Below are positions 37,089 through 44,694 of a stretch of 64,000 nt of DNA, piece by piece. Below the pieces are notes generated by a model. It did not search any database, had not been told where the DNA came from, and worked only from the letters and a program-made list of their open reading frames with translations. A program made the translations under genes and the position numbers. Source of the stretch: Celeribacter baekdonensis B30 (lineage in GTDB: Bacteria > Pseudomonadota > Alphaproteobacteria > Rhodobacterales > Rhodobacteraceae); assembly GCF_000299875.1 (NCBI RefSeq), contig NZ_AMRK01000001.1, forward strand, positions 62,001-126,000. The letters run 5' to 3'. Position 1 is the first letter of the stretch; the number at the start of each line of letters is the position of its first letter.

Positions 37089-38342
37089 ATGTCCACCGCA
37101 CGCACACCACTTCTCACCCCCGTCCTTTTGGCTGGGTGTATCGTCATCATCGTCAGCTTCGCGATCCGAGCCTCCTTTGGTGTGTTTCAGATCCCGATTG
37201 CCACCGAGTTCAACTGGCCCCGGTCGGAATTTTCCTTGGCCATTGCGTTGCAAAACCTGTTTTGGGGCATCGGACAGCCAATTTTCGGCGCTTTGGCCGA
37301 ACGAATTGGCGATCGAAAAGCCATCATCCTTGGCGCCTTGACCTATGCTGCGGGGCTTGTGCTGTCGTCATTCGCGGTCACACCTGAGGCACATCAGCTC
37401 TACGAAGTGCTTGTCGGGTTTGGCATCGCGGGCACAGGGTTTGGCGTGATCCTGGCGGTCGTGGGCCGGGCGTCTTCGGATGAAAACCGGTCGATGTCCT
37501 TGGCCATTGCCACGGCGGCGGGGTCCGCCGGACAGGTGTTTGGCGCGCCTTTGGCGGAATGGCTTTTGGGCATGATGGCATGGCAGAACGTATTCATCCT
37601 CTTCGCCGCTGCAATCTTACTCACGCTCTTGGCGCTGCCCCTGATGCGCTCGCCACACATGGCAAGCAAAGCCGAATTGGAAGAGAGCCTTGGCGCGATC
37701 CTTGGCAAAGCCTTTCGCGACCCAAGCTACACGTTGATCTTTTTGGGCTTCTTCTCCTGTGGCTATCAGCTTGCCTTTATCACCGCGCATTTCCCTGCGC
37801 TGGTGACCGAGATGTGCGGCGCGATTGACCCGTCAGGCACGCTCGCATCTCTGGGCGTAACCTCTACCTCGGCTTTGGGCGCTGTGTCGATCTCGCTCAT
37901 CGGCTTGGCCAATATCTGTGGCACACTGTTCGCTGGATACCTCGGCAAACGCTATTCAAAAAAGTATTTGCTGACCGGGATTTACATTGGCCGGACCTTG
38001 GCCGCTGCCGCCTTTATTGCCTTCCCGATCACGCCAACATCCGTGTTGGTCTTCTCTGTCGTCATGGGCGCGCTGTGGTTGGCCACGGTACCTCTGACCT
38101 CCGGCCTTGTCGCCCATATTTACGGGCTGCGTTACATGGGAACGCTCTACGGCATCGTGTTCTTTTCTCACCAACTCGGCGCGTTTCTTGGTGTTTGGCT
38201 GGGCGGACGGCTTTATGACGTCTACGGCAATTACACCGCCGTCTGGTGGGTTGGCGTTGGTATCGGGGCGTTTTCCGCCATCGTGCATTTGCCGATCAAA
38301 GAGGTGCCTCTGGGCAAACGCGTGGCAAACGCTTTGGCTTAA
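37089..38342 (+). CDS. MFS transporter (12 TM, OFA/monocarboxylate-like)
   Basis: This 417-aa inner-membrane secondary transporter of the major facilitator superfamily has about 12 hydrophobic segments split by a loop near 190-210. The first half has RASFGVFQIPIATEFNW near 27-43 and GIGQPIFGALAERIGDRK, matching the D-R/K-x-G-x-R/K loop 2-3 motif. The overall resemblance is to the OFA/monocarboxylate-like group, so an organic acid is a reasonable guess. CAAAGGAG precedes ATG 37089; an upstream in-frame start has no homology. Its stop overlaps the stop of the convergent HAD gene by 3-4 bp. Confidence 0.85.
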   Translation: MSTARTPLLTPVLLAGCIVIIVSFAIRASFGVFQIPIATEFNWPRSEFSLAIALQNLFWGIGQPIFGALAERIGDRKAIILGALTYAAGLVLSSFAVTPEAHQLYEVLVGFGIAGTGFGVILAVVGRASSDENRSMSLAIATAAGSAGQVFGAPLAEWLLGMMAWQNVFILFAAAILLTLLALPLMRSPHMASKAELEESLGAILGKAFRDPSYTLIFLGFFSCGYQLAFITAHFPALVTEMCGAIDPSGTLASLGVTSTSALGAVSISLIGLANICGTLFAGYLGKRYSKKYLLTGIYIGRTLAAAAFIAFPITPTSVLVFSVVMGALWLATVPLTSGLVAHIYGLRYMGTLYGIVFFSHQLGAFLGVWLGGRLYDVYGNYTAVWWVGVGIGAFSAIVHLPIKEVPLGKRVANALA

Positions 38343-38971
38343 AACCCTGCGGCGCTGAGGTCTTTCGCCGTCAAAAGCCCCTCAGACACAACACGATCGG
38401 CCCAGCCCCTTGGCCCGTCAAACAGATGCGTCTGCCAGCCTCGGCTGGCGGCCATATCAAGGTTTTCAAGGCGGTCGTCGGTGAACAAAAGCGCCTTTGG
38501 TGCGATGTGGCAGTCCGCTTCGACCATCTCGAAGATCAAAGAATGCGGTTTGACACAGCCCATGCGGCCAGAGACGTAACGGCGGTCAAACTCCATCAAA
38601 AACGGGTATTTCGTTTCGGCAAATTCGAAACTTTCAATGCCAAAATTGGTCAGAGCAAAAACCGGAATGCCCTTGGCCCGCAAAGCGCGTAAAATCGCGA
38701 CAGAGCCGGGAATGGCGGGAGCGGCCATCTTGATCCAGTCGAAATACCACATCAGGATTTCGTCTTTGAATTCAGGGTAGTGATCCGCCGTTGCCGCAAT
38801 CGTTTCGCGAAAATTTGCGCCCTGATCGACACGATCGTTCATCGCGTGCAAATCAACGGTTTCAAACATCTCGCGACGGCGCGCTTCGCCGATCACCGCG
38901 TCGTAATGGCGCTCCGGCTGCCATTCGATCAACACGTTGCCAATGTCAAAAATCACCGCGTCTATGGTCAT
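38339..38971 (-). CDS. HAD family hydrolase (subfamily IA)
   Basis: This 210-aa cytoplasmic HAD-fold hydrolase has motif [14 protein letters not shown]. The nucleophile Asp is followed two residues later by Asn rather than Asp, as in haloacid dehalogenases and the YihX/epoxide-hydrolase-N-like group. Motif II is LTNFG, the motif III Lys is in CVKPHSLIF, and motif IV is LFTDDRLEN. The substitution of the second Asp is compatible with dehalogenase-like or alpha-glucose-1-phosphatase-like activity; it cannot be decided here. It overlaps the UPF0178 gene upstream by ATGA, so the two are coupled. Confidence 0.82.
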   Translation of the reverse strand: MTIDAVIFDIGNVLIEWQPERHYDAVIGEARRREMFETVDLHAMNDRVDQGANFRETIAATADHYPEFKDEILMWYFDWIKMAAPAIPGSVAILRALRAKGIPVFALTNFGIESFEFAETKYPFLMEFDRRYVSGRMGCVKPHSLIFEMVEADCHIAPKALLFTDDRLENLDMAASRGWQTHLFDGPRGWADRVVSEGLLTAKDLSAAGF

Positions 38972-39426
38972 AGGGCATCCCTTTTTGCGCCTTGCACCGC
39001 GCGTTCCAAAGCATCCAAAAACCGCGAACGATCCGCCTTTGAAAATGGTTTTCCGCCGCCTTGGCGGAACGGGTCCGCCGCGCGCAAATCATACATCAAA
39101 TCGCGGGTCGCCAACGCGTTGCCTATGTTCGCGGGCGTAAACGCCTCGCCGTCATGTTTGATCACCCGCGCACCCGCTTCGACCGCTTTGGCCGCCAAGG
39201 GAATGTCACCCGTGACCACCACATCACCGACACGCGCACGCTCCGCAATCCACATGTCAGCCACATCCGGGCCATCGGGAACGATGACCAACTCGACATA
39301 GGGATTGGGCGAGGGCCGCAGCCCGCCGTTGCAGACAAAGAGACAGGGAATTTGGTGCCGGGTGGCGACTTTTTCGGCCTCGGCTTTGACTGGACAGGCA
39401 TCGGCATCAATGTAGATTTTGGTCAC
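38968..39426 (-). CDS. UPF0178 (YaiI/YqxD, DUF188) protein
   Basis: This is a 152-aa conserved protein of the PIN-like DUF188 family. The acidic residues typical of a PIN-fold metal site are seen: [13 protein letters not shown] at the start, [24 protein letters not shown] near 55-78. A nuclease-like role is suggested by fold only. GTG at 39426 with GGAGG upstream is the start. It is translationally coupled to the HAD gene downstream. Confidence 0.88.
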   Translation of the reverse strand: MTKIYIDADACPVKAEAEKVATRHQIPCLFVCNGGLRPSPNPYVELVIVPDGPDVADMWIAERARVGDVVVTGDIPLAAKAVEAGARVIKHDGEAFTPANIGNALATRDLMYDLRAADPFRQGGGKPFSKADRSRFLDALERAVQGAKRDAL

Positions 39427-39465
39427 AGATGCCTCCGAGGCGCTGGCTTACAGGTCAAATCTGCA

Positions 39466-40443
39466 TCAACCGCCGCCGATCAATGCCCCCGCAGCGAACA
39501 CCAGCGCGCCGCCAAGCACAACCTGAAAAGCCGCCCGCAAGAAGGGTGTTTCCATGAATTTGTTTTGAATCCACGCAATGGCCCACAGCTCGATAAAGAC
39601 CACGATGAAGGCGATGATCGTTGCAGTCCAGAAGTCGGTGATCAGATAGGGCAGCGCGTGCCCCAAACCGCCGACCATCGTCATGATGCCCGAGGCAAAG
39701 CCGCGTTTGATCGGAGAGCCACGTCCCGAGATCACGCCATCGTCATGCGCGGCCTCGGTGAAGCCCATGGAAATCCCTGCGCCCACAGAGGCGGCAAGGC
39801 CGACAAGAAAGGTGGTGTGGGTGTTTTGGGTGGCAAAGGCGGTGGCGAAAATCGGCGCAAGGGTCGAGACCGAGCCATCCATGAGGCCCGCGAGGCCGGG
39901 TTGCACCCATGTCAGCACGAATTGACGATGCGCGGCCTTGTCTTCGGCCTCGCGCTCGTCTCCATCGAGGAACTCTTTCTCCAATTCCCCGGCTTTTTTG
40001 TCGTGCCCGGCCTCCGCGGCGGCCAGATGTCCCAAAAGTGCGCGGGTGTCGGCATCTGTGGTGCGCGCGGCGGCTTTGAGGTAAAATTCTTCGGCGCCAC
40101 GTTCCATCGCCTGCGCTTCGGACCGCATCCGCTCAAGCCCGAGATTTTCGATCAACCACACCGGATTGCGCGCATAATAGCCCGAAACATGCTCGCGCCG
40201 GATCAACGGAATAACAGTCCCGAACCGTCTTTTATGCAGTTCAATCAAAGAGGTGCGGTGGCCGTCTTCCTCTTTTGCCATCGCCTCGAACACAGCCGCA
40301 CTGCTGGGGAATTCTTCGCGTAAACGTTCGGCATACATGCGATAAATCTGCGCATCATCTTCCTCGGAAGAGATCGCAAGTGCGAGGATTTCCTGTTCCG
40401 TCAGATCAGAAAAGCGGCGGCGATTGGCAAAACCGGGGATCAT
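39466..40443 (-). CDS. mbfA: Membrane-bound ferritin / iron exporter MbfA
   Basis: This 325-aa protein has an N-terminal cytoplasmic ferritin-like (erythrin) di-iron domain (about 8-165) and a C-terminal VIT1/CCC1-type membrane domain (about 175-325, around five helices). The ferritin part has repeated Glu/His helices (SSEEDDAQIYRMYAERL, AKEEDGHRTSLIELH, ERGAEEFYLKAAA, HLAAAEAGHDKK). Homologues in Bradyrhizobium and Agrobacterium export iron and protect against iron and H2O2 stress. GAGAGG lies five bases before the ATG, and a perfect iron-control element lies 12 bp upstream of the start, so repression by Irr under iron limitation is strongly suggested. Confidence 0.9.
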   Translation of the reverse strand: MIPGFANRRRFSDLTEQEILALAISSEEDDAQIYRMYAERLREEFPSSAAVFEAMAKEEDGHRTSLIELHKRRFGTVIPLIRREHVSGYYARNPVWLIENLGLERMRSEAQAMERGAEEFYLKAAARTTDADTRALLGHLAAAEAGHDKKAGELEKEFLDGDEREAEDKAAHRQFVLTWVQPGLAGLMDGSVSTLAPIFATAFATQNTHTTFLVGLAASVGAGISMGFTEAAHDDGVISGRGSPIKRGFASGIMTMVGGLGHALPYLITDFWTATIIAFIVVFIELWAIAWIQNKFMETPFLRAAFQVVLGGALVFAAGALIGGG

Positions 40444-40455
40444 TTGGGCCTCTCT

Positions 40456-40472
40456 TTTAGAATGGTTCTAAA
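40456..40472. promoter_or_regulatory. Iron control element (Irr box) upstream of mbfA
   Basis: TTTAGAA-TGG-TTCTAAA is a perfect 7-bp inverted repeat with a 3-bp spacer, matching the alphaproteobacterial Irr/ICE consensus TTTAGAA-N3-TTCTAAA. It sits 12 bp upstream of the mbfA ATG. That position overlaps the probable transcript start or leader and fits repression. Confidence 0.85.
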
Positions 40473-40518
40473 TTATGAAATTCACCGATGGTTCGCAAGC
40501 ATCAATTTACTCTAGAGC

Positions 40519-40557
40519 GTTCGGCCATAAACCCGTGATTCAGGTTTATGGCGGAAC
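40519..40557. repeat. 39-bp near-perfect palindrome between mbfA and tetR-like gene
   Basis: The arms 40519-40533 and 40543-40557 are complementary at 14 of 15 positions (core GCCATAAACC/GGTTTATGGC, 9-nt spacer CGTGATTCA). It has no T tract on either side, so it is not a normal terminator. It may be an operator for the TetR protein or a structured RNA leader. Confidence 0.6.
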
Positions 40558-40614
40558 CTGTTAAACTAAACTGTTGAGTTCAGAAATGCTTGCTCAACTG
40601 CACCGATCCGTTTA

Positions 40615-40699
40615 AATATTGATGTGGTCCGTGTGTTGTACGGCCTTCGATCGACATCCCTGTCGAGCACTGGGCAGGCCATAGGGCCTGCCTTTTTTC
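40615..40699 (+). ncRNA. Candidate small RNA (three hairpins, intrinsic terminator)
   Basis: Three consecutive stems are visible: CCGT/ACGG at 40629-40643, TCGACA/TGTCGA with a tetraloop TCCC at 40651-40666, and GGCAGGCC/GGCCTGCC with loop ATAG at 40673-40692 followed by six T residues. A weak promoter (TTGCTC, 16 bp, TTAAAT) ends near 40610, which would give a transcript of about 85 nt. No open reading frame ends at this terminator. The 5' end is inferred. Confidence 0.5.
40673..40698 (+). terminator. Strong intrinsic terminator with no upstream protein gene
   Basis: An 8-bp GC-rich stem GGCAGGCC/GGCCTGCC with loop ATAG is followed by TTTTTT. The nearest upstream gene (mbfA) is on the other strand, so it must end a non-coding transcript. 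Confidence 0.85.
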
Positions 40700-40797
40700 T
40701 GTATCACTCCAGAACACGAAAGGGCAGTTTGTTTTCTTATTTCGTGATTCAGAAAACCCAAAAACCGCTCTACTATAACCAGACACGGAGGGGACCC

Positions 40798-41421
40798 ATG
40801 AGCGATACACATCCCGCGATAAAAAAGGGACGCAAATTCGATCAGGTTGTCGAAGGCGCGCGCATTGTGTTTCTACGCGACGGATTCGAGGGCGCATCAG
40901 TTGATGACATCGCCCGCGAGGCTGGCGTGTCCAAAGCCACGCTCTATAGTTATTTCCCTGACAAACGCGTGTTGTTTTTAGAAATCGCAGCCCAAGAAAC
41001 CAGACGGCAGGCCGACGCGTTTGAAGAGCGCATGGACGAAAACCTTTCGCCTGACGCGCTTTTACCAAATGTCGGCCGCAAAATCCTTGATTTCATCCTC
41101 TCGGATTTTGGTCAGGCGGTGTTTCGCATTGCGGTGTCGGAAAGTGACCGCTTCCCCGAATTGGGTCGCAAATATTATGAAAGCGGCCCGGCCTTGGTGA
41201 CCAAGCGCTTGTCGCAATATCTTGCAAGCTGCACCGCACGCGGCGAATTGGCGATTGACGACATCGAACTGGCCGCCGAGCAATTTGCCGAATTGTGCAA
41301 GGTCCGCGTCCAATCCATGCGTCTGTTTCAGGCCTGTTGCGACATCGACGATTCTGAAAAGCAAAAGGTCATCGACGGCGCAGTTCACATGTTTTTATGT
41401 TGCTATGGAGTACGCAAATGA
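40798..41421 (+). CDS. TetR/AcrR family transcriptional regulator
   Basis: This 207-aa regulator has an N-terminal HTH (about 15-60: FDQVVEGARIVFLRDGFEGAS.., EAGVSKATLYSYFPDK) and an all-helical ligand-binding C-terminal domain of the TetR_C type. Two cysteines (ACCDID) and a CC pair near the end are unusual but may be incidental. GGAGGGG precedes the ATG. It overlaps the following lipoprotein gene by 4 bp, so it probably controls its own two-gene unit. The 39-bp palindrome upstream is a possible operator, though larger than usual for TetR. Confidence 0.87.
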   Translation: MSDTHPAIKKGRKFDQVVEGARIVFLRDGFEGASVDDIAREAGVSKATLYSYFPDKRVLFLEIAAQETRRQADAFEERMDENLSPDALLPNVGRKILDFILSDFGQAVFRIAVSESDRFPELGRKYYESGPALVTKRLSQYLASCTARGELAIDDIELAAEQFAELCKVRVQSMRLFQACCDIDDSEKQKVIDGAVHMFLCCYGVRK

Positions 41422-41711
41422 TCCGCCCCACAGTTGTTGCCCTCATCCTCGGTGCCTGCGCCCTGATCGGATGCAAAGAAGAGACACAAGAGCCCAATGG
41501 AGGTCCGGAACCTATGACTGCGACAGAATGCGCTTTAGAGCTACTTACCCCCTTGATCGGACAGGACAAATCCGCGCTTGACGCGTTTGATCTTCCCGAA
41601 GGCACCCGCATCATCCCTCCAGGGCGCATGGTGACAATGGATTTCCGCCCGGAGCGCACGAATATTGATTTGGATGCGACGGGCCAGATCATCCGCATTT
41701 GGTGCGGCTAA
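41418..41711 (+). CDS. I78 family peptidase inhibitor, lipoprotein
   Basis: This 97-aa exported protein has a signal and lipobox LIGC at residues 16-19. The mature domain matches the I78 (Aspergillus elastase inhibitor-like) family. Cys38 and Cys96 bracket the domain. LLTPLIGQDKSAL, TRIIPPGRMVTMDFRPER and NIDLD...GQIIRIWCG are the diagnostic segments. Proteins of this type inhibit serine proteases; anchored to a membrane it could protect the envelope from the cell's own or foreign proteases. Its start overlaps the TetR stop by ATGA, an unusual partner for an inhibitor. Confidence 0.85.
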   Translation: MIRPTVVALILGACALIGCKEETQEPNGGPEPMTATECALELLTPLIGQDKSALDAFDLPEGTRIIPPGRMVTMDFRPERTNIDLDATGQIIRIWCG

Positions 41712-41742
41712 ACGCAACACATCAGCCAACACAACGCCCCCT

Positions 41743-41775
41743 AAAGGAAAAGCCGAGACAGCAAGCTGCCTCGGC
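41743..41775 (-). terminator. Minus-strand intrinsic terminator without an upstream gene
   Basis: Read on the minus strand, GCCGAGGCAG/CTGTCTCGGC (10 bp, one G-U pair) closes a CTTG tetraloop and is followed by TTTTCCTTT. No protein gene on that strand leads into it. Confidence 0.7.
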
Positions 41776-41890
41776 CTTACAAGTTGGTTTTGAGCGAGAT
41801 CCCCGGAGTCACGAACTGGGTGGGGGCTGTTAAACCGTAACACCGGGGCAAAGCGTTCTCGCTCTGCCTAACGTTTTGCCCCAACACCTT
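41743..41890 (-). ncRNA. Candidate structured RNA with alternative helices
   Basis: On the minus strand a 13-bp hairpin (41845-41882; arms GGGGCAAAACGTT and AACGCTTTGCCCC) is followed by a terminator at 41743-41775. The loop and 3' arm (GAGCGAGA, then CCCCGG) can instead pair with CCGGGG and TCTCGCTC at about 41793-41804. That gives a mutually exclusive nested helix of 8 plus 6 bp. The arrangement resembles a switch or a compact non-coding RNA. The transcript start is unknown and strand choice rests on the terminator. Confidence 0.4.
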
Positions 41891-42019
41891 GGCCAAAAAA
41901 GGGGTGAAACAAGAAAAGTCGCAGACCATTTCATGGCCGCAATAAGGCGACCGGGGGTGGCAGTCGATTGTGAAATGAGTTTCCTTGATTTCTGACAGAT
42001 TTATGACCAAGCTTAGAAC

Positions 42020-42361
42020 ATGAATGCACCAACTCCCTTTCCCGGCCCCGCACCTCAACACGACAGGGTCGCCTTTGATCGCCAGGAACTTGGCACGATC
42101 CTGGGACTGTATGGCCGGATGGTGGCCGCGGGCGAATGGCGCGATTATGGCATGTCGTTTCTCAAAGATGTCGCCGTATTTTCCGTGTTTCGACGCACCG
42201 CCGAACATCCGATCTACCGGATTGAGAAACGTCCAAAACTGCGCGGCAAACAAGGGATGTATTCGGTCATCGGCATGGATGGCCAGATTCTCAAACGTGG
42301 CGGCGATCTGCGCGCCGTGCTGCGGATTTTGGACCGCAAACTGATCCGCGCGGTCGAATAG
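42020..42361 (+). CDS. DUF2794 domain-containing protein
   Basis: This 113-aa cytoplasmic protein belongs to an alphaproteobacterial family of unknown function. Its signature elements are FDRQELGTILGLYGRMVAAGEWRDY near 19-43, AVFSVFRRTAEHPIYRIEKRPKLRGKQG near 51-78 and a C-terminal helix LRAVLRILDRKLI. The family length is matched. The start ATG lacks a clear ribosome site. It converges with the NlpC/P60 gene seven base pairs away, without a hairpin between. Confidence 0.88.
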   Translation: MNAPTPFPGPAPQHDRVAFDRQELGTILGLYGRMVAAGEWRDYGMSFLKDVAVFSVFRRTAEHPIYRIEKRPKLRGKQGMYSVIGMDGQILKRGGDLRAVLRILDRKLIRAVE

Positions 42362-42368
42362 GCCCGCC

Positions 42369-43181
42369 TTACATCCGCCGATGCGCAGTGACCGGCCCAT
42401 CGCCCTGCGCCTCGATCCGTGCAATTGCCCGCAAGATCGGCTCATAGGCCACAGCCATGTGATGGGCGTTGGCGTGAATCAGAACCTCGTCATCGACGCA
42501 AAGCGCCACATGGCCCTTCCAAAACAAAAGGTCGCCGCGCCTGTAGGGCGCTGAGGCGGGGGCGCCCATACTCATTTGCATATCGCTGTCACCCGGGCAG
42601 TCCAGGCCACAGGCCAAAAACGCCGCCTGAACGAGGCCCGAACAATCAATGCCAAAGGCGGAATTGCCGCCCCAAAGGTAAGGCGTGCCAAAGAACAGTT
42701 GCGCGACTGTGATCGGATCGGAAAACGGCCGCTCAATCGGACGAATGTGCGGTTTCGGAACAAAAAACCCGCCCTCGATCTCCATAAATTTGCGCCGCTC
42801 ATCCACCACCCGGATACGTGCGCCGAAAGACAGGCTTGCCACCACTTCGGATTTGAAATCATCGGTGGGATAAAGATGGGTAGCGCGCACGGAAATCAGG
42901 TGGGTTGGCGTCATATTCGGCCCAAGATCGGCCTCAGCCACATAGCCCACATAGCCATCGCGCCGCGCGACGCCAAAGGCCCATCCGTCTCGGCGCTCCA
43001 GCACGTCAAACCCGTCGCCCCACAACACTTGTCGATCCCGCACACCGTCGGGTGCGGCGCGCAAATCGGCAACAGGGACGCGGACGCTGGCGGGCTTTGC
43101 AAGCACTTCGCTCTGGCCTTGGCGGGCATATCCCGCAAGCGCCACTCGGGTATTGGCCGGAGTCAGGCGGCGATCCGTCAT
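42369..43181 (-). CDS. C40 family peptidase (NlpC/P60 domain)
   Basis: This 270-aa cysteine peptidase probably acts on cell-wall peptides. The N-terminal half (about 25-150) looks like bacterial SH3 repeats (VRVPVADLRAAPD.., ISVRATHLYPTDDFKSEVVASLSFG). The C-terminal NlpC/P60 domain has PYLWGGNSAFGIDCSGL with catalytic Cys180 and KGHVALCVD with His224, plus a polar third residue in LIHANAHH. There is no obvious signal peptide, as in cytoplasmic dipeptidyl-peptidase VI-like enzymes that recycle murein peptides. Its start overlaps the upstream M17 peptidase stop by ATGA. Confidence 0.88.
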   Translation of the reverse strand: MTDRRLTPANTRVALAGYARQGQSEVLAKPASVRVPVADLRAAPDGVRDRQVLWGDGFDVLERRDGWAFGVARRDGYVGYVAEADLGPNMTPTHLISVRATHLYPTDDFKSEVVASLSFGARIRVVDERRKFMEIEGGFFVPKPHIRPIERPFSDPITVAQLFFGTPYLWGGNSAFGIDCSGLVQAAFLACGLDCPGDSDMQMSMGAPASAPYRRGDLLFWKGHVALCVDDEVLIHANAHHMAVAYEPILRAIARIEAQGDGPVTAHRRM

Positions 43182-44560
43182 AGCGACAAAAGCTCCGGCA
43201 AAGCGGCCAAAAGCGCGCGTGCCCCTTGGCCAACGCCGCCTTTGGGACGCGCTGGCGCAGCCGTCGGGTTCCACCCATAGATGTCAAAATGCATATACCG
43301 CGGAGACTCGGTCACGAAACGCCGCAAAAACAGCGCAGCAGTGATCGACCCCGCCATGCCACCCGAGGGGGCGTTGTCGAGATCGGCAATCCCCGGCTCG
43401 ATCATGCTCTCGTAAGGCTCCCAATAGGGCAGTTGCCAGACCGGATCGGCCACCTTGGCCGCCGCGGCTGACAGCACCAAGGCATCCTTCGGATCAGTGG
43501 CAAAAAACGGCGCGAGATCCGGCCCAACGGCCACGCGCGCCGCTCCCGTGAGGGTCGCCATCGAGATCAACAAATCCGGCGGGGTTTCATCCGCAAGCGC
43601 CAGAGCATCGGCCAAAACCAAACGCCCCTCGGCATCGGTATTGTTGATTTCAACCGTCAATCCTTTGCGCGAGGTCAACACGTCTTGTGGCCGGAAGGCG
43701 TTGCCCGACACCGCGTTTTCCACCGCCGGGATCAACACCCGCAGTCGCAGCGGCACATCCAGCGCCATGATCATTTTAGCCAGCCCCAAAACGGTCGCCG
43801 CCCCACCCATGTCCTTTTTCATCAAGCCCATGGAAGCGCCGGGTTTGAGGTTCAACCCGCCAGTGTCAAAACACACGCCTTTGCCCACCAGTGTCAACGT
43901 CGGCCCTGCCTTGCCCCAGCGCATGTCGATCAAGGCAGGGGCGCGCGGCGAGGCACGGCCCACGGCGTGAATCATCGGGAAGTTTTGCTCCAACAAAGCC
44001 TCACCTGACGTTATAGAAATCTCTGCACCATGCGCATGCGCCAAGCTGCGCGCCGCCTGTTCCAACTCGGCCGGGCCCATGTCATTTGAGGGCGTGTTGA
44101 TCAGATCACGGGTCAGCGCCTCGCCCGCAGCAATGGCTTCGATCCGACCGACATCGATGCTCTCAGGAGCCACAAGATGGACGGAGGATTTTGACTTTTT
44201 AACATATGTATCAAAAACATATCCGGACAGAAGCCACGCCAAAAGCTGCTCCTCCAATGCCTCGCCCGTCAGCGTCGTGTGCAAGGCATAGGTGCCGTCC
44301 GGCAATTTCGCACGCACCGCGCCAAAGCCAAACCGGTCCCGCGCCCGCGTTTTTTCGGTGCCAAACCCGGCGACAACCGCCGCAATTTTCCCGTCTGCCG
44401 GAATCACGCAGACAGTGCCCAATGCGGCGGAAAACCCATTGGCTTTGAGCCAGAGCTTATCGTCGTCGGATCGGGTGGCGAGGAAACCGTCCAGATCGTC
44501 AGCGCCGATCAGGAACAAAGGAACAGCGGACTCTGTGGGTGAGACAAAAGAAAGTGGCAT
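43178..44560 (-). CDS. Leucyl aminopeptidase family protein (M17)
   Basis: This 460-aa cytoplasmic di-zinc aminopeptidase removes N-terminal residues from peptides. The metal and catalytic residues are in VGKGVCFDTGGLNLKP (Lys227, Asp232) and the M17 signature NTDAEGRLVLADAL starting at 307. The N-terminal 150 residues form a shorter macro-like domain than in PepA. It is translationally coupled to a murein-peptide-type C40 peptidase, which suggests a shared role in recycling wall peptides; this is inference. AAAGG lies eight bases before the ATG. Confidence 0.9.
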   Translation of the reverse strand: MPLSFVSPTESAVPLFLIGADDLDGFLATRSDDDKLWLKANGFSAALGTVCVIPADGKIAAVVAGFGTEKTRARDRFGFGAVRAKLPDGTYALHTTLTGEALEEQLLAWLLSGYVFDTYVKKSKSSVHLVAPESIDVGRIEAIAAGEALTRDLINTPSNDMGPAELEQAARSLAHAHGAEISITSGEALLEQNFPMIHAVGRASPRAPALIDMRWGKAGPTLTLVGKGVCFDTGGLNLKPGASMGLMKKDMGGAATVLGLAKMIMALDVPLRLRVLIPAVENAVSGNAFRPQDVLTSRKGLTVEINNTDAEGRLVLADALALADETPPDLLISMATLTGAARVAVGPDLAPFFATDPKDALVLSAAAAKVADPVWQLPYWEPYESMIEPGIADLDNAPSGGMAGSITAALFLRRFVTESPRYMHFDIYGWNPTAAPARPKGGVGQGARALLAALPELLSL

Positions 44561-44694
44561 CGGACGGGCCTTTCATTGGCGTTGCGCCAAGACTAACCGA
44601 TCCGATGCCACCTGCAAGCTGGTTCGCGGGACGGCTGTCCGGCGCACCAAAGTCTTTTCTGTCGCCTCTTTTGATCCGCGATTGTCGGAACGGG

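Larger units (their letters stand above)
40444..40797. other. 354-bp non-coding interval with regulatory and RNA-like elements
   Basis: No credible protein gene is present. From left to right it holds the Irr box, the 39-bp palindrome, a candidate small RNA on the plus strand with a strong terminator ending at 40698, and then about 100 bp of AT-rich leader for the TetR gene. That leader has a possible -10 (TATAAC at about 40774) upstream of the GGAGGGG ribosome site. Confidence 0.6.
41712..42019. other. 308-bp non-coding interval with candidate structured RNA
   Basis: No convincing protein gene is present; a long minus-strand reading frame here continues antisense through the DUF2794 gene and has no homology that I recognise. 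The left 180 bp contain strong hairpins and a minus-strand terminator (see the separate entries). The right 130 bp, including CATTTCATGGCC and TGATTTCTGACAG, presumably hold the promoter of the DUF2794 gene; no clear -35/-10 pair was found. Confidence 0.55.

Noticed and set aside
41743-41890. tmRNA or 6S RNA in the structured minus-strand region
   Set aside because: No tag-peptide reading frame, T-loop or CCA end for tmRNA was found, and the closing-stem/bubble plan of 6S is not evident; it is kept only as an unassigned candidate.
41777-42445. 222-codon minus-strand frame across the non-coding gap and DUF2794
   Set aside because: It runs antisense through DUF2794; the part in the gap is better explained by structured RNA and a terminator.
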